A DNA stretch of 32,810 nucleotides from Eubacteriales bacterium (GTDB taxonomy: Bacteria; Bacillota; Clostridia; Tissierellales; GPF-1). The position numbers and the translations under genes were made by a program. The stretch covers positions 83,166-115,975 of the forward strand of contig DAOUQF010000007.1 of assembly GCA_030625815.1 (NCBI GenBank), read 5' to 3'. The notes below the pieces were generated by a model that was not told where the DNA came from, did no database searches, and saw only the letters and a program-made list of their open reading frames with translations. This document shows, piece by piece, positions 7,250 to 14,825 of this stretch (the stretch's first letter is position 1; each line of letters opens with the position of its first letter).

Positions 7250-8254
7250 TTATGCGTTTTTTGCCATCTGTGCTTGAAGCGCAGTTAAGGCTACCGTGCC
7301 GACAATGTCTGCCGCGAAGCAACCGCGGGACAAATCGTTAACCGGTTTCGCCAAACCTTGAATAACAGGGCCGTAGGCATTGGCTTTTGCAAAGCGTTGA
7401 ACCAATTTGTATCCGATATTTCCGGCATCCAGATCCGGGAAGACCAATACATTGGCTGATCCCGCCACTTTTGATTCCGGCGCTTTCTTCTTGCCGATTG
7501 CGTCCACGATGGCTGCGTCCAATTGAAGTTCACCGTCCAGAGCCAATTCAGGCGCCAATTCCTTGGCAATCCTAGTCGCTTCAACAACCTTGTCCACGTC
7601 CGCATGTTTTGCAGAACCGTAGGTTGAGTGAGAAAGCATCGCTACAACTGCTTCCTTTTGCACAAAGGCTTCAAATGTCTTTGCTGAGGTAATGGCAATA
7701 TGCGCCATCTCTTCCGCGCTTGGATTCTGGTTCAATGCCGTGTCGGCAAATACCAAGATTCCATTTTCGCCGAATTCGCAATTTGGCACTTCCATCACGA
7801 ATGCAGCCGATGCCAGTTTCACGCCGGGAGCCGTCTTCAAAATTTGAAGAGCCGGTCGAAGCACATCGCCGGTTGAGTGGATCGCGCCGGAAACCATGCC
7901 GTCCGCCAATTCCATCTTCACCAACATACATCCGAAATACAAAGGATTCGTCAGCAACAATTCCTTTGCCGCTTCTGGCGTCATGCCCTTTTTCTTTCGA
8001 AGCTCGACCAAGGTCTCAATCATTTTCTCCGTGCCTTCATAAGTCGCCGGGTCAATGATGATCGCTTTTTCCACTTCCGGGTTGCCGGCTGCCGCGACAA
8101 TCTCATCACGCTTTCCGATCAATACGATCTTTGCGATCCCATCTTTCAAAATCTCGCACGCAGCTTCCAGATTGCGTTCCTCCAATGATTCTGGCAATAC
8201 AATTGTTTGCAGATCTTTTTTCGCTTGTTCCTTTAGTTTAGTTAAAAAATTCAT
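7250..8254 (-). CDS. pta: Phosphate acetyltransferase
   Basis: 334 aa, the usual short Pta form. It converts acetyl-CoA and phosphate to acetyl phosphate and CoA, feeding acetate kinase for ATP in fermentation. Recognisable segments are TIVLPESLEERNLEAACEIL near the N-terminus, the substrate-site region KMELADGMVSGAIHSTGDVLRPALQ, NVLVFPDLDAGNIGYKLVQR, and the C-terminal GPVIQGLAKPVNDLSRGC. The start ATG 8254 is preceded by AAGGAAGG. A good promoter lies just upstream (8291-8319) and a bidirectional terminator downstream, so it is monocistronic; no ackA is adjacent. Confidence 0.96.
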   Translation of the reverse strand: MNFLTKLKEQAKKDLQTIVLPESLEERNLEAACEILKDGIAKIVLIGKRDEIVAAAGNPEVEKAIIIDPATYEGTEKMIETLVELRKKKGMTPEAAKELLLTNPLYFGCMLVKMELADGMVSGAIHSTGDVLRPALQILKTAPGVKLASAAFVMEVPNCEFGENGILVFADTALNQNPSAEEMAHIAITSAKTFEAFVQKEAVVAMLSHSTYGSAKHADVDKVVEATRIAKELAPELALDGELQLDAAIVDAIGKKKAPESKVAGSANVLVFPDLDAGNIGYKLVQRFAKANAYGPVIQGLAKPVNDLSRGCFAADIVGTVALTALQAQMAKNA

Positions 8255-8290
8255 CCCTTATCCTTCCTTTGTCAAAAAATTTACTTCTAC

Positions 8291-8319
8291 ATTATATAGA
8301 AAAGGGTTTCGCTTCACAA
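8291..8319 (-). promoter_or_regulatory. Sigma-A promoter of pta
   Basis: Read on the minus strand: TTGTGA (8314-8319), 17 bp, TATAAT (8291-8296). It overlaps the last codons of the inositol-phosphatase-like gene. Confidence 0.7.
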
Positions 8320-9114
8320 GGTGGAATCCGTCAAAATCGGCATGAGCTTTTGTACAAGGGTTGAATTCCCCGCCACAATAGAAATTTCACGCTCTTCCTG
8401 ATAAATTTTCCATACCGCGCCCGCCTCTTCCAAGATCACGCAAGCCGCTGCAATATCCCATTCCTTCAGCGTCATTTCCCAGAAAAAGTCAAATCTTCCA
8501 CAAGCTACACAGCAAAGATCAAAGGCCGCGCTTCCCGTACGGCGAAGTCCTCGAATCTGAGGGATCAAGGTCGAAACCTCTCGAAGATTGTTGCGTTCAT
8601 TCGTTCCCTTGTCATAGGGAAAACCTGTTCCTGCCAGGCAATGAATCAGCTCAGTCTTGTCTCCCACCTGAATCGTCTTGCCGTTCAGGGTAGCCCCTTC
8701 GCCTTTCACTCCAATAAACCACTCCTTCAACGCGGGAATATGTACGATGCCGCCAACACCGACTTTTCGGAACTTTATCCCCACACTGATGCCGAAGATA
8801 GGGAAACGCTGTGCATAATTATTGGTTCCATCCACAGGATCCACAACCCATTGATACGCCGCTTCCGGATTGTGCTCCGTCCCTTCCTCCCCCAGAATGC
8901 CGTCATCGGGATAATTTTCCATAATCCAAGCGGAAATGACTCGCTCCGATTCCTTGTCGACTCGAGTAACCAAATCCATTTCCGATGACTTGGTATCAAT
9001 CCCCAAGTCATCCTTTTGCTGCTCAATCAACTGGTATTGTCCAACTTCTTCAATCAGATCGTGAATCCGCTCCAAGCGAATCCGCGCTCCCTGGCTTGCT
9101 TCCTTAATTTCCAT
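8314..9114 (-). CDS. Inositol monophosphatase family protein
   Basis: 266 aa, normal length for the SuhB/IMPase family of Mg2+-dependent, Li+-sensitive sugar and inositol phosphatases. Metal-site motifs are present in order: GEEGT (about residue 75), DPVDGTNNY (about 92-100) and WDIAAACVILEEAG (about 215-228). AAGGAG precedes ATG 9114 by nine bases. The gene overlaps the preceding membrane-protein gene by 11 nt, so it is the last gene of the operon starting at 12362. Substrate unknown; related proteins act on inositol-1-phosphate, fructose-1,6-bisphosphate, NADP or 3'-phosphoadenosine phosphate. Confidence 0.92.
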   Translation of the reverse strand: MEIKEASQGARIRLERIHDLIEEVGQYQLIEQQKDDLGIDTKSSEMDLVTRVDKESERVISAWIMENYPDDGILGEEGTEHNPEAAYQWVVDPVDGTNNYAQRFPIFGISVGIKFRKVGVGGIVHIPALKEWFIGVKGEGATLNGKTIQVGDKTELIHCLAGTGFPYDKGTNERNNLREVSTLIPQIRGLRRTGSAAFDLCCVACGRFDFFWEMTLKEWDIAAACVILEEAGAVWKIYQEEREISIVAGNSTLVQKLMPILTDSTL

Positions 9115-9520
9115 ATCGATTCACTCCTTGATAAACCATATCCGAAAAAGCGATAAACAAAAAAAATGCAGAACTGACAATGGGAACAAATACACCGACA
9201 ATAATCACTACCACTCCGAGTATGGGTTCTACGCCAAAACGCTGATAAAACTCATATTGAAAATAGGCAAAGATCAACGGCGCGGCAAGCCACCCGATCA
9301 CCGGAATGACGAATAGCAATACAATTAAGATATGCCATGCGCTGCGATCAATAATATGGAAGAATAGAATAAACTGCAAAATCGGAATAAAAGCAATCCA
9401 TTCATTCTTGACCCCGGACTTTTGCGCCAATCGATAAAATCCAAAGGCTTGCAAAAGATAAATGGCAAAAAGCATGAGTGGACTTTGAGTAAGTTCTTGT
9501 AACCCTGATAAAGTTGACAT
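9104..9520 (-). CDS. Small integral membrane protein (DUF5684-like), function unknown
   Basis: 138 aa from ATG 9520, which has AAGGAGGAG immediately upstream; the longer frame to 9568 lacks a ribosome binding site. Four hydrophobic segments are visible, including LMLFAIYLLQAFGFYRLAQK, FIPILQFILFFHII, IVLLFVIPVIGWLAAPLIF and ILGVVVIIVGVFVPIVSSAF. The pattern (KSGVKNEWIAFIPILQ followed by GWLAAP) resembles a widespread family of small bacterial membrane proteins of unknown role. It sits between a flavoprotein and an IMPase-like gene in one operon. Confidence 0.75.
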   Translation of the reverse strand: MSTLSGLQELTQSPLMLFAIYLLQAFGFYRLAQKSGVKNEWIAFIPILQFILFFHIIDRSAWHILIVLLFVIPVIGWLAAPLIFAYFQYEFYQRFGVEPILGVVVIIVGVFVPIVSSAFFLFIAFSDMVYQGVNRYGN

Positions 9521-9531
9521 GATTCTCCTCC

Positions 9532-11115
9532 TTATGCTTGAATCTTCTCTACGATTTTCTCCGCGCATCGAATTCCATCGATGGCAGAGGAAGTTATGCC
9601 TCCCGCATAACCGGCACCCTCTCCGATTGGATAGAGTCCGTTATGGGAAATACTCTCTAAGCTCTCCGGATCCCGCACCAAGCGAACCGGCGAGGACGAA
9701 CGGCTTTCAACGGCAGTCAACACCGCATCGGCTCGATCGAAGCCTTTGATCTTGCGCCCAAAATAAGGGATCGCTTCTCGAAGGGCTGAAACCACAAATC
9801 CGGGTAACACTTGATCCAACTCGGCCCATGCAACCGCTGGCCGATAACTCGGGGCAATCGCCCCTTCACCGGCATCTGCCCGGCCTAAAAATGCGCCGAC
9901 CCGCTGTGCTGGAGCCGCATAGTTTTCTCCACCCAGTCGAAACGCCTTCTGCTCCAGATCCCGTTGAAAGCCAATCCCCGCCAGGGGGTGAATTGATCCG
10001 AAATCCGCCGGGTTGACCTGAACCAAAAGCGCAGAATTGGCATTCTCTTGATCCCGGACAAATTCGCTCATCCCGTTGACCACAACACCACCCCGCTCCG
10101 ATGCCGCCGCAACGACTTCGCCGCCAGGACACATGCAAAAGGAATATACCCCTCGTCCAGTTGAATCCGTAAATCGCAGGGCATAGCTGGCTGCGCCCAA
10201 TCGCGGATGACCCGCATGCTCGCCATACTGATTCTTGTCGATCATTGCTTGTGGGTGCTCGATTCGAACCCCTACGGCAATGGCTTTGGCTTCCATTTGA
10301 ATTCCCTTTTCATGCAGCCAGGCAAAGGTGTCTCTGGCGCTATGGCCAATCGCCATGCAGACTTGATCCGTGGAAAGAATTTCTCCATGATTGATCTCGA
10401 CGCCAACCACTCGATTTCCTTCAAGAACCAAATCTGTCACTCGTTGCTGGAACCGCACGGTTCCCCCCAAAGCTTCAATCTCCTGACGAATCTGTTGAAC
10501 AATTTCCCGCAAGCGGTCTGTTCCCAAATGAGGCTTTTTCGTCCATAGAATTTCCCGAGGCGCACCCGCCTTTACAAAGGTCTGCATCACCCGCTCAATT
10601 CGTTGATCCTTACTGCGAGATGTCAATTTCCCATCGGAAAAAGTTCCCGCTCCCCCTTCGCCGAATTGAACATTGGATTCCTCGTTTAAGATTCCTTCCG
10701 ACCAAAATTTCTCAACGTCAAGTTGACGTTCATCCACGGGTTTCCCCCGCTCCAGTACGATAGGTTTTAAACCCGCCTGAGCCAGATACAGGGCGCAGAA
10801 CATGCCTGCGGGACCAAAACCCACCACAACAGGCCGTGTTTTCTGCGACCTTGAAACGGCCTGAATCTCTTTAAGCGCCGGGGGCGTACTCTTTAAGGCA
10901 GGAAACTGCTTCAAGAGTTTCTTTTCATTTTTCACACTTGCATCCACGGTATAAATCAGCCTTAGGGCTCTTCCCTTCCTCGCATCAATGGATTCTCGAT
11001 AGATTTCATACCCGAGCAACTCTTTCTTGTCGATCTTTAATTTTTCGCAGATCTTAAAGAAAAGCTTATCCGTCGGCTCCGTGATTCGCAAGGCGATATC
11101 GTGCACCCGTATCAT
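9532..11115 (-). CDS. FAD-dependent dehydrogenase (COG2509-type NAD(P)/FAD oxidoreductase)
   Basis: 527 aa. An N-terminal domain of about 90 residues (MIRVHDIALRITEPTDKLFF) precedes a Rossmann FAD-binding motif VVVGFGPAGMFCALYLAQAG (about residues 96-115) and the segment FGEGGAGTFSDGKLTSR; a C-terminal FAD motif is YPIGEGAGYAGGITSSAIDG. This matches a family of uncharacterised FAD-dependent dehydrogenases found in many anaerobes. The reaction is not known. It overlaps the preceding HI0933-type flavoprotein gene by 4 nt (ATGA), so the two flavoproteins are made together. Confidence 0.9.
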   Translation of the reverse strand: MIRVHDIALRITEPTDKLFFKICEKLKIDKKELLGYEIYRESIDARKGRALRLIYTVDASVKNEKKLLKQFPALKSTPPALKEIQAVSRSQKTRPVVVGFGPAGMFCALYLAQAGLKPIVLERGKPVDERQLDVEKFWSEGILNEESNVQFGEGGAGTFSDGKLTSRSKDQRIERVMQTFVKAGAPREILWTKKPHLGTDRLREIVQQIRQEIEALGGTVRFQQRVTDLVLEGNRVVGVEINHGEILSTDQVCMAIGHSARDTFAWLHEKGIQMEAKAIAVGVRIEHPQAMIDKNQYGEHAGHPRLGAASYALRFTDSTGRGVYSFCMCPGGEVVAAASERGGVVVNGMSEFVRDQENANSALLVQVNPADFGSIHPLAGIGFQRDLEQKAFRLGGENYAAPAQRVGAFLGRADAGEGAIAPSYRPAVAWAELDQVLPGFVVSALREAIPYFGRKIKGFDRADAVLTAVESRSSSPVRLVRDPESLESISHNGLYPIGEGAGYAGGITSSAIDGIRCAEKIVEKIQA

Positions 11116-12362
11116 GATTGCCCCCCCGAAGCGGAAAGCCCAGCCAGATATCCCGTTGAAAAGGCGATCTGCAGATTAAAGCCGCCGGTCAAGGCATCCA
11201 CATCCAACACCTCTCCCGCGAAATACAATCCATCCACCTTTTTTGACGCCATGGTGGAAGGATCTACCTCTTTAACAGAAACACCGCCAACCGTGATAAT
11301 TGCTTCCTTGAATCCCTTTAGCCCTCTGCCTTGAATCGGCAAGGCTTTGAGGGTTTGAACCAAGACCTCACGCTGCTTTTTATTGACTTGATGCACGGCC
11401 ATTTCCGGATCAAGGCCGCTCTTCTCAATCACAATGGGAATCAATGCCTGCGGCAGCAATTCCTTCAAGACGGTTTTCAGTTGCTTGAGGTGAAAAGCCT
11501 CAAAATCTCGAAGAATTCGGCGATCCAATTTTTCCTTGCTCAAGGCCGGCTTCAAATCAATCCAGAAGGAAACGCCCTTGAACTCGCCATTCGCCCTGAC
11601 CGCACCCTCTTGAATCAAAACCCGCCCTGCCGTGAGAACAACCGGACCCGAGATTCCGTCATGAGTGAATAGAAGATCTCCGAAATATTCCTTTTTCTTT
11701 TTTGTCTTTGTGACAAGACTTACATTTTTCAAGGACAATCCGGCCAAATCCGGATTCCAAGAATCCTCTGTCTTAAAGGCAACAAGGGCTGGCAAGGGTT
11801 GAACAATGGTATGATCGACCGCTTTCGCCATATGATACCCGTCCCCCGTCGATCCCGTTGCCGGATAGCTCTTTCCACCCGTAGCAAGGATCACCCGATC
11901 GGCCGGTATTCGATTTCCCTTCTGATCTTCGACGCCGCGAATCTGCCCCTCTTCAATCCATAGAGACTGAATGGGCGATCGCGTTCTCACCTTGATTCCC
12001 AGATCCGTGCAGGCCTTCAGAAACACATCCGCCAAGGTGCTCGATCGATCACTCTCCGGAAAGACGCGATTGCCGCGTTCCACCTTTAAGGCAACACCTT
12101 GGCCGCGAAAGAAATCCATCACCTGTTCATTGGTGAAGGTATAGAATGCGCTATATAAGAAATGTGGATTCACCATGGTTTGTTCAATAAACTCATCGAT
12201 GGGCGCAGCGTTGGTCAGATTGCATCGACCCTTTCCCGTAATCAAGAACTTGCGCAAAACCCGCTCCATTTTTTCATAGACGATGACTTCCGCCCCGTTT
12301 TTTCTTGCAGCATAGGCTGCCATCAAGCCGGCGGGACCGGCTCCAATTACCAATATTTTCAT
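11112..12362 (-). CDS. HI0933/BaiN-type NAD(P)/FAD-dependent oxidoreductase
   Basis: 416 aa from ATG 12362, with AAGGAG six bases upstream. A longer start at 12386 would fall at or before the transcription start of the visible promoter. N-terminal FAD motif MKILVIGAGPAGLMAAYAAR, conserved GKGRCNLTNA, VILATGGKSYPATGSTGDGY and C-terminal LYFAGEVLDVDALTGGFNLQ are signatures of the HI0933 family, which includes BaiN (bile-acid intermediate reductase) and many proteins of unknown substrate. First gene of a four-gene minus-strand operon. Confidence 0.92.
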   Translation of the reverse strand: MKILVIGAGPAGLMAAYAARKNGAEVIVYEKMERVLRKFLITGKGRCNLTNAAPIDEFIEQTMVNPHFLYSAFYTFTNEQVMDFFRGQGVALKVERGNRVFPESDRSSTLADVFLKACTDLGIKVRTRSPIQSLWIEEGQIRGVEDQKGNRIPADRVILATGGKSYPATGSTGDGYHMAKAVDHTIVQPLPALVAFKTEDSWNPDLAGLSLKNVSLVTKTKKKKEYFGDLLFTHDGISGPVVLTAGRVLIQEGAVRANGEFKGVSFWIDLKPALSKEKLDRRILRDFEAFHLKQLKTVLKELLPQALIPIVIEKSGLDPEMAVHQVNKKQREVLVQTLKALPIQGRGLKGFKEAIITVGGVSVKEVDPSTMASKKVDGLYFAGEVLDVDALTGGFNLQIAFSTGYLAGLSASGGQS

Positions 12363-12389
12363 ATTTTTCTCCTTATCCGAATTCATCTC

Positions 12390-12420
12390 ATTGTAACATA
12401 TAAAGAAGCCCTCAATTCAA
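12390..12420 (-). promoter_or_regulatory. Probable promoter of the flavoprotein operon
   Basis: Minus strand: TTGAAT (12415-12420), 19 bp, TACAAT (12390-12395). Spacing is longer than ideal; the -10 is convincing and supports the ATG 12362 start. Confidence 0.45.
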
Positions 12421-12500
12421 CCATTCAGAACCCTTGCTAAAGATCATCAAAAAAAGGCGCCCCTCAATAAGCGGCAAGCAGAATTTTTCCATCGATCGAC

Positions 12501-12529
12501 TTCATTCTTCCGCAATCCTGTGGTATAGT
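12501..12529 (+). promoter_or_regulatory. Promoter of the amidohydrolase gene
   Basis: TTCATT (12501-12506), 17 bp, TATAGT (12524-12529), with an extended -10 TGG in front. Confidence 0.6.
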
Positions 12530-12578
12530 TACCCCAGATAAACAATTCCACAAGGACGATTTCGAAAGGAGAAACACA

Positions 12579-13733
12579 ATGAAATTGATTCAAAATGCAA
12601 CCCTTTACCAACTCAGCGGACATCTTCTGGCGAACCAGGACATACGCATTGAAAACGGAAAGATTACGGAGATCGGAAGCGATCTGCCCGTTAACGACTG
12701 TACCGTCATCGACGCACAAGACGCCCTTCTCTTCCCTGGCTTTATTGACGCCCACTGCCATCTAGGCATGTGGGAAGACGGCATTGGATTTGAAGGCGCA
12801 GACGGCAACGAAAGTGTCGATCCCGTTACGCCGCACATGCGCGCTATCGATGGAATCAATCCCATGGATCGCACCTTTGAAGAAGCGAGAAACGGCGGCA
12901 TTACCGCCTGCGCAACGGGTCCTGGAAGCGCCAATGTCATCGGCGGCACCTTTGTGGCGATTAAAACCGCTGGAAACCGCATCGACGACATGGTCCTTCA
13001 AGATCCCTTGGCCATGAAATGCGCCTTTGGCGAAAATCCAAAACGCGTGTATTCGGAACAAAAGAAAACGCCTTATACGAGAATGGGCACAGCGGCGACT
13101 TTGCGCAATACCCTCTTCCAAGCCAAGGAGTACTGGACCAAAAAAGACAGCAATCGAAACGACCCAAACAAGCAGCCTGCCTTTGACATGAAATTGGAAG
13201 CCCTTGGTCCCGTTTTGAAGCGTGAGATTCCACTAAAGGCTCATGCGCACAGAGCGGACGATATCCTGACCGCCATTCGGATCGCCAAGGAATTCGATCT
13301 GAAATTAACCCTGGATCACTGCACCGAGGGACATCTCATTGCAGATCATTTGGTAAAAGAAGGCTATCCAGCCCTCGTCGGACCGTCTCTGTCGGAACGA
13401 TCCAAGTTTGAATTGAAAAATTTGACCTTTGAAACGCCGGGAATCCTGCACCAAGCTGGCATGAAGATCGCCATCATCACAGATTCTCCCGTGATTCCGC
13501 TTCAATACTTGCCCCTTTGTGCTTCTCTTGCATCCAAGCATGGATTGCCGAAGGAAGAGGCGATCAAGGCCATTACCATCAACGCCGCGGAAATCCTCGG
13601 TCTTGATGATCGAATCGGCAGCATCGAAATCGGCAAGGATGCCGACCTGGTTCTTTGGGATCAACATCCCTTCCAATATGATGCAAAAGTTCTGATGACC
13701 CTGATCAATGGTGAAGTTGTGTATAAAGCGTAA
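12579..13733 (+). CDS. Amidohydrolase (imidazolonepropionase-like, COG1228)
   Basis: 384 aa metal-dependent amidohydrolase. N-terminal small beta domain (NATLYQLSGHLLANQDIRIENG), metal motif FPGFIDAHCHLG (about residues 52-63), later His in KAHAHRADDI and DHCTEGH, a catalytic-type Asp in IITDSPVIP, and the C-terminal IGSIEIGKDADLVLWD. AAAGGAG precedes ATG 12579. Members hydrolyse cyclic amides or dipeptide-like substrates; the specific substrate is unknown. It lies 82 nt before a binding-lipoprotein gene that has its own promoter, so they need not be one transcript. Confidence 0.9.
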   Translation: MKLIQNATLYQLSGHLLANQDIRIENGKITEIGSDLPVNDCTVIDAQDALLFPGFIDAHCHLGMWEDGIGFEGADGNESVDPVTPHMRAIDGINPMDRTFEEARNGGITACATGPGSANVIGGTFVAIKTAGNRIDDMVLQDPLAMKCAFGENPKRVYSEQKKTPYTRMGTAATLRNTLFQAKEYWTKKDSNRNDPNKQPAFDMKLEALGPVLKREIPLKAHAHRADDILTAIRIAKEFDLKLTLDHCTEGHLIADHLVKEGYPALVGPSLSERSKFELKNLTFETPGILHQAGMKIAIITDSPVIPLQYLPLCASLASKHGLPKEEAIKAITINAAEILGLDDRIGSIEIGKDADLVLWDQHPFQYDAKVLMTLINGEVVYKA

Positions 13734-13755
13734 TATGAATTTCCAACAACTCCCC

Positions 13756-13784
13756 TTGTTCCGTTATTTTGCCCATGATACAAT
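13756..13784 (+). promoter_or_regulatory. Promoter of the orphan binding-lipoprotein gene
   Basis: TTGTTC (13756-13761), 17 bp, TACAAT (13779-13784), with an extended TGA in front of the -10. Confidence 0.65.
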
Positions 13785-13814
13785 GGCATTTATGAATTAA
13801 AGGGGGAAGAAATA

Positions 13815-14747
13815 ATGAAAAGAATTATTTTGGGCATTCTTATGATCGCCTTACTGCTGACCGGTTGTGCAACTGATCCAGCGGCAGTGCAAAATGAAGG
13901 ACCAAAAACACTTCGGGTGGGATTGATGCCCGATGATGGCATATTGCCGTATCTATATGGAAATCAACAAGGCTTTTTCTCAAATGAAGGCATCGAAGTA
14001 TCCTTTGTAATCTTTATGAGTGCCCTTGATCGCGACGCCGCCTTGCAGGCCGGCGAACTGGATGCCATTTATTCGGATGTAGTTTCATTGGTGTATTATG
14101 CGGAAGCAGGCACACCGCTTGTAGCCGTTAGCAGCACCCAAGCGACTTATGGCATTGCCATTCATGAAGCAGGCACCGATGCCAATGCTTTAGCTGGAAA
14201 ATCTGTGGGCCTGTCTACCAATACCCTTATGGAATATCTGGTTGACAATGCACTTTCCGAAGCGGGTTTAACAGAAGCTTCAATCGAAAAGATTGCAATC
14301 CCGTCGCTGCCCAATCGCTTGGAAAGCTATCGAGCGGGTCAAATTGACGCCATTGCGCTTCCTGAACCTCTTTTAAGCCTCGCGGTATTAAAAGAGGGAA
14401 ACGTGATTGCCACTGCCGAGTCTATCGGCTTGGCTCCTGGAGTCCTTCTGGTTCAATCCGTTTGGATGGAAAACGCGCCTGAAGCCATGGAGGCATTCTT
14501 TGCAGGATATGATCTTGCCGTCGACGGGTTAAATGCAGGTGCGAAAGAAGAAGATTTGTTGGCAATCTACGCGGAAGCCAAGTTTCCGGAACCCGTTCAA
14601 CAAGGTTTTGTCTTACCGACATACCGCCACGCTGAAGCGCCGGCGGAAGAACAGATTCAAAGGGCGATTGATTGGCTGACAGCTCGAGACTTAATCGAAG
14701 GAGAACACAGCTATAAGAGCCTCGTTTCTCCTTTGCTGCAAAAATAA
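13815..14747 (+). CDS. Orphan ABC transporter substrate-binding lipoprotein (COG0715 type)
   Basis: 310 aa with lipoprotein signal ending ILMIALLLTGC (Cys18) and a type II binding-protein fold: LRVGLMPDDGILPYLYGNQQ (N-lobe), ALQAGELDAIYSDVVSLVYY, LAGKSVGLSTNTLMEYLVDN (second lobe), YRAGQIDAIALPEP. AGGGGG precedes the ATG. It belongs to the same broad family as the 4772 protein but is clearly diverged. No permease or ATPase gene is adjacent, and it has its own promoter and terminator. The only ABC permease/ATPase pair in the window without a binding protein is at 31186-32621, making a functional pairing possible (inference). Ligand unknown. Confidence 0.88.
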   Translation: MKRIILGILMIALLLTGCATDPAAVQNEGPKTLRVGLMPDDGILPYLYGNQQGFFSNEGIEVSFVIFMSALDRDAALQAGELDAIYSDVVSLVYYAEAGTPLVAVSSTQATYGIAIHEAGTDANALAGKSVGLSTNTLMEYLVDNALSEAGLTEASIEKIAIPSLPNRLESYRAGQIDAIALPEPLLSLAVLKEGNVIATAESIGLAPGVLLVQSVWMENAPEAMEAFFAGYDLAVDGLNAGAKEEDLLAIYAEAKFPEPVQQGFVLPTYRHAEAPAEEQIQRAIDWLTARDLIEGEHSYKSLVSPLLQK

Positions 14748-14793
14748 AAAATGATCCCTTGGGGAAAATCTCCCCGGCGGGATCATTTTTTTC
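14746..14793 (+). terminator. Rho-independent terminator with a two-part stem
   Basis: ATGATCCC (14751-14758) pairs with GGGATCAT (14779-14786), with an inner GGGGA/TCCCC stem (14761-14765 with 14771-14775), followed by a T-run. It ends the binding-lipoprotein transcript. Confidence 0.85.
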
Positions 14794-14795
14794 TG

Positions 14796-14804
14796 TGTTA
14801 TAAT
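14796..14804 (+). promoter_or_regulatory. Extended -10 promoter of the U32 gene
   Basis: TGTTATAAT: a perfect TATAAT with extended TG. The -35 would fall in the terminator stem and is poor. Confidence 0.5.
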
Positions 14805-14825
14805 GAGTCAGAAAGTGAGGTTGTT

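Noticed and set aside
12447-12761. Minus-strand frame over the amidohydrolase promoter
   Set aside because: No recognisable protein features, and it overlaps a well-supported gene and promoter.
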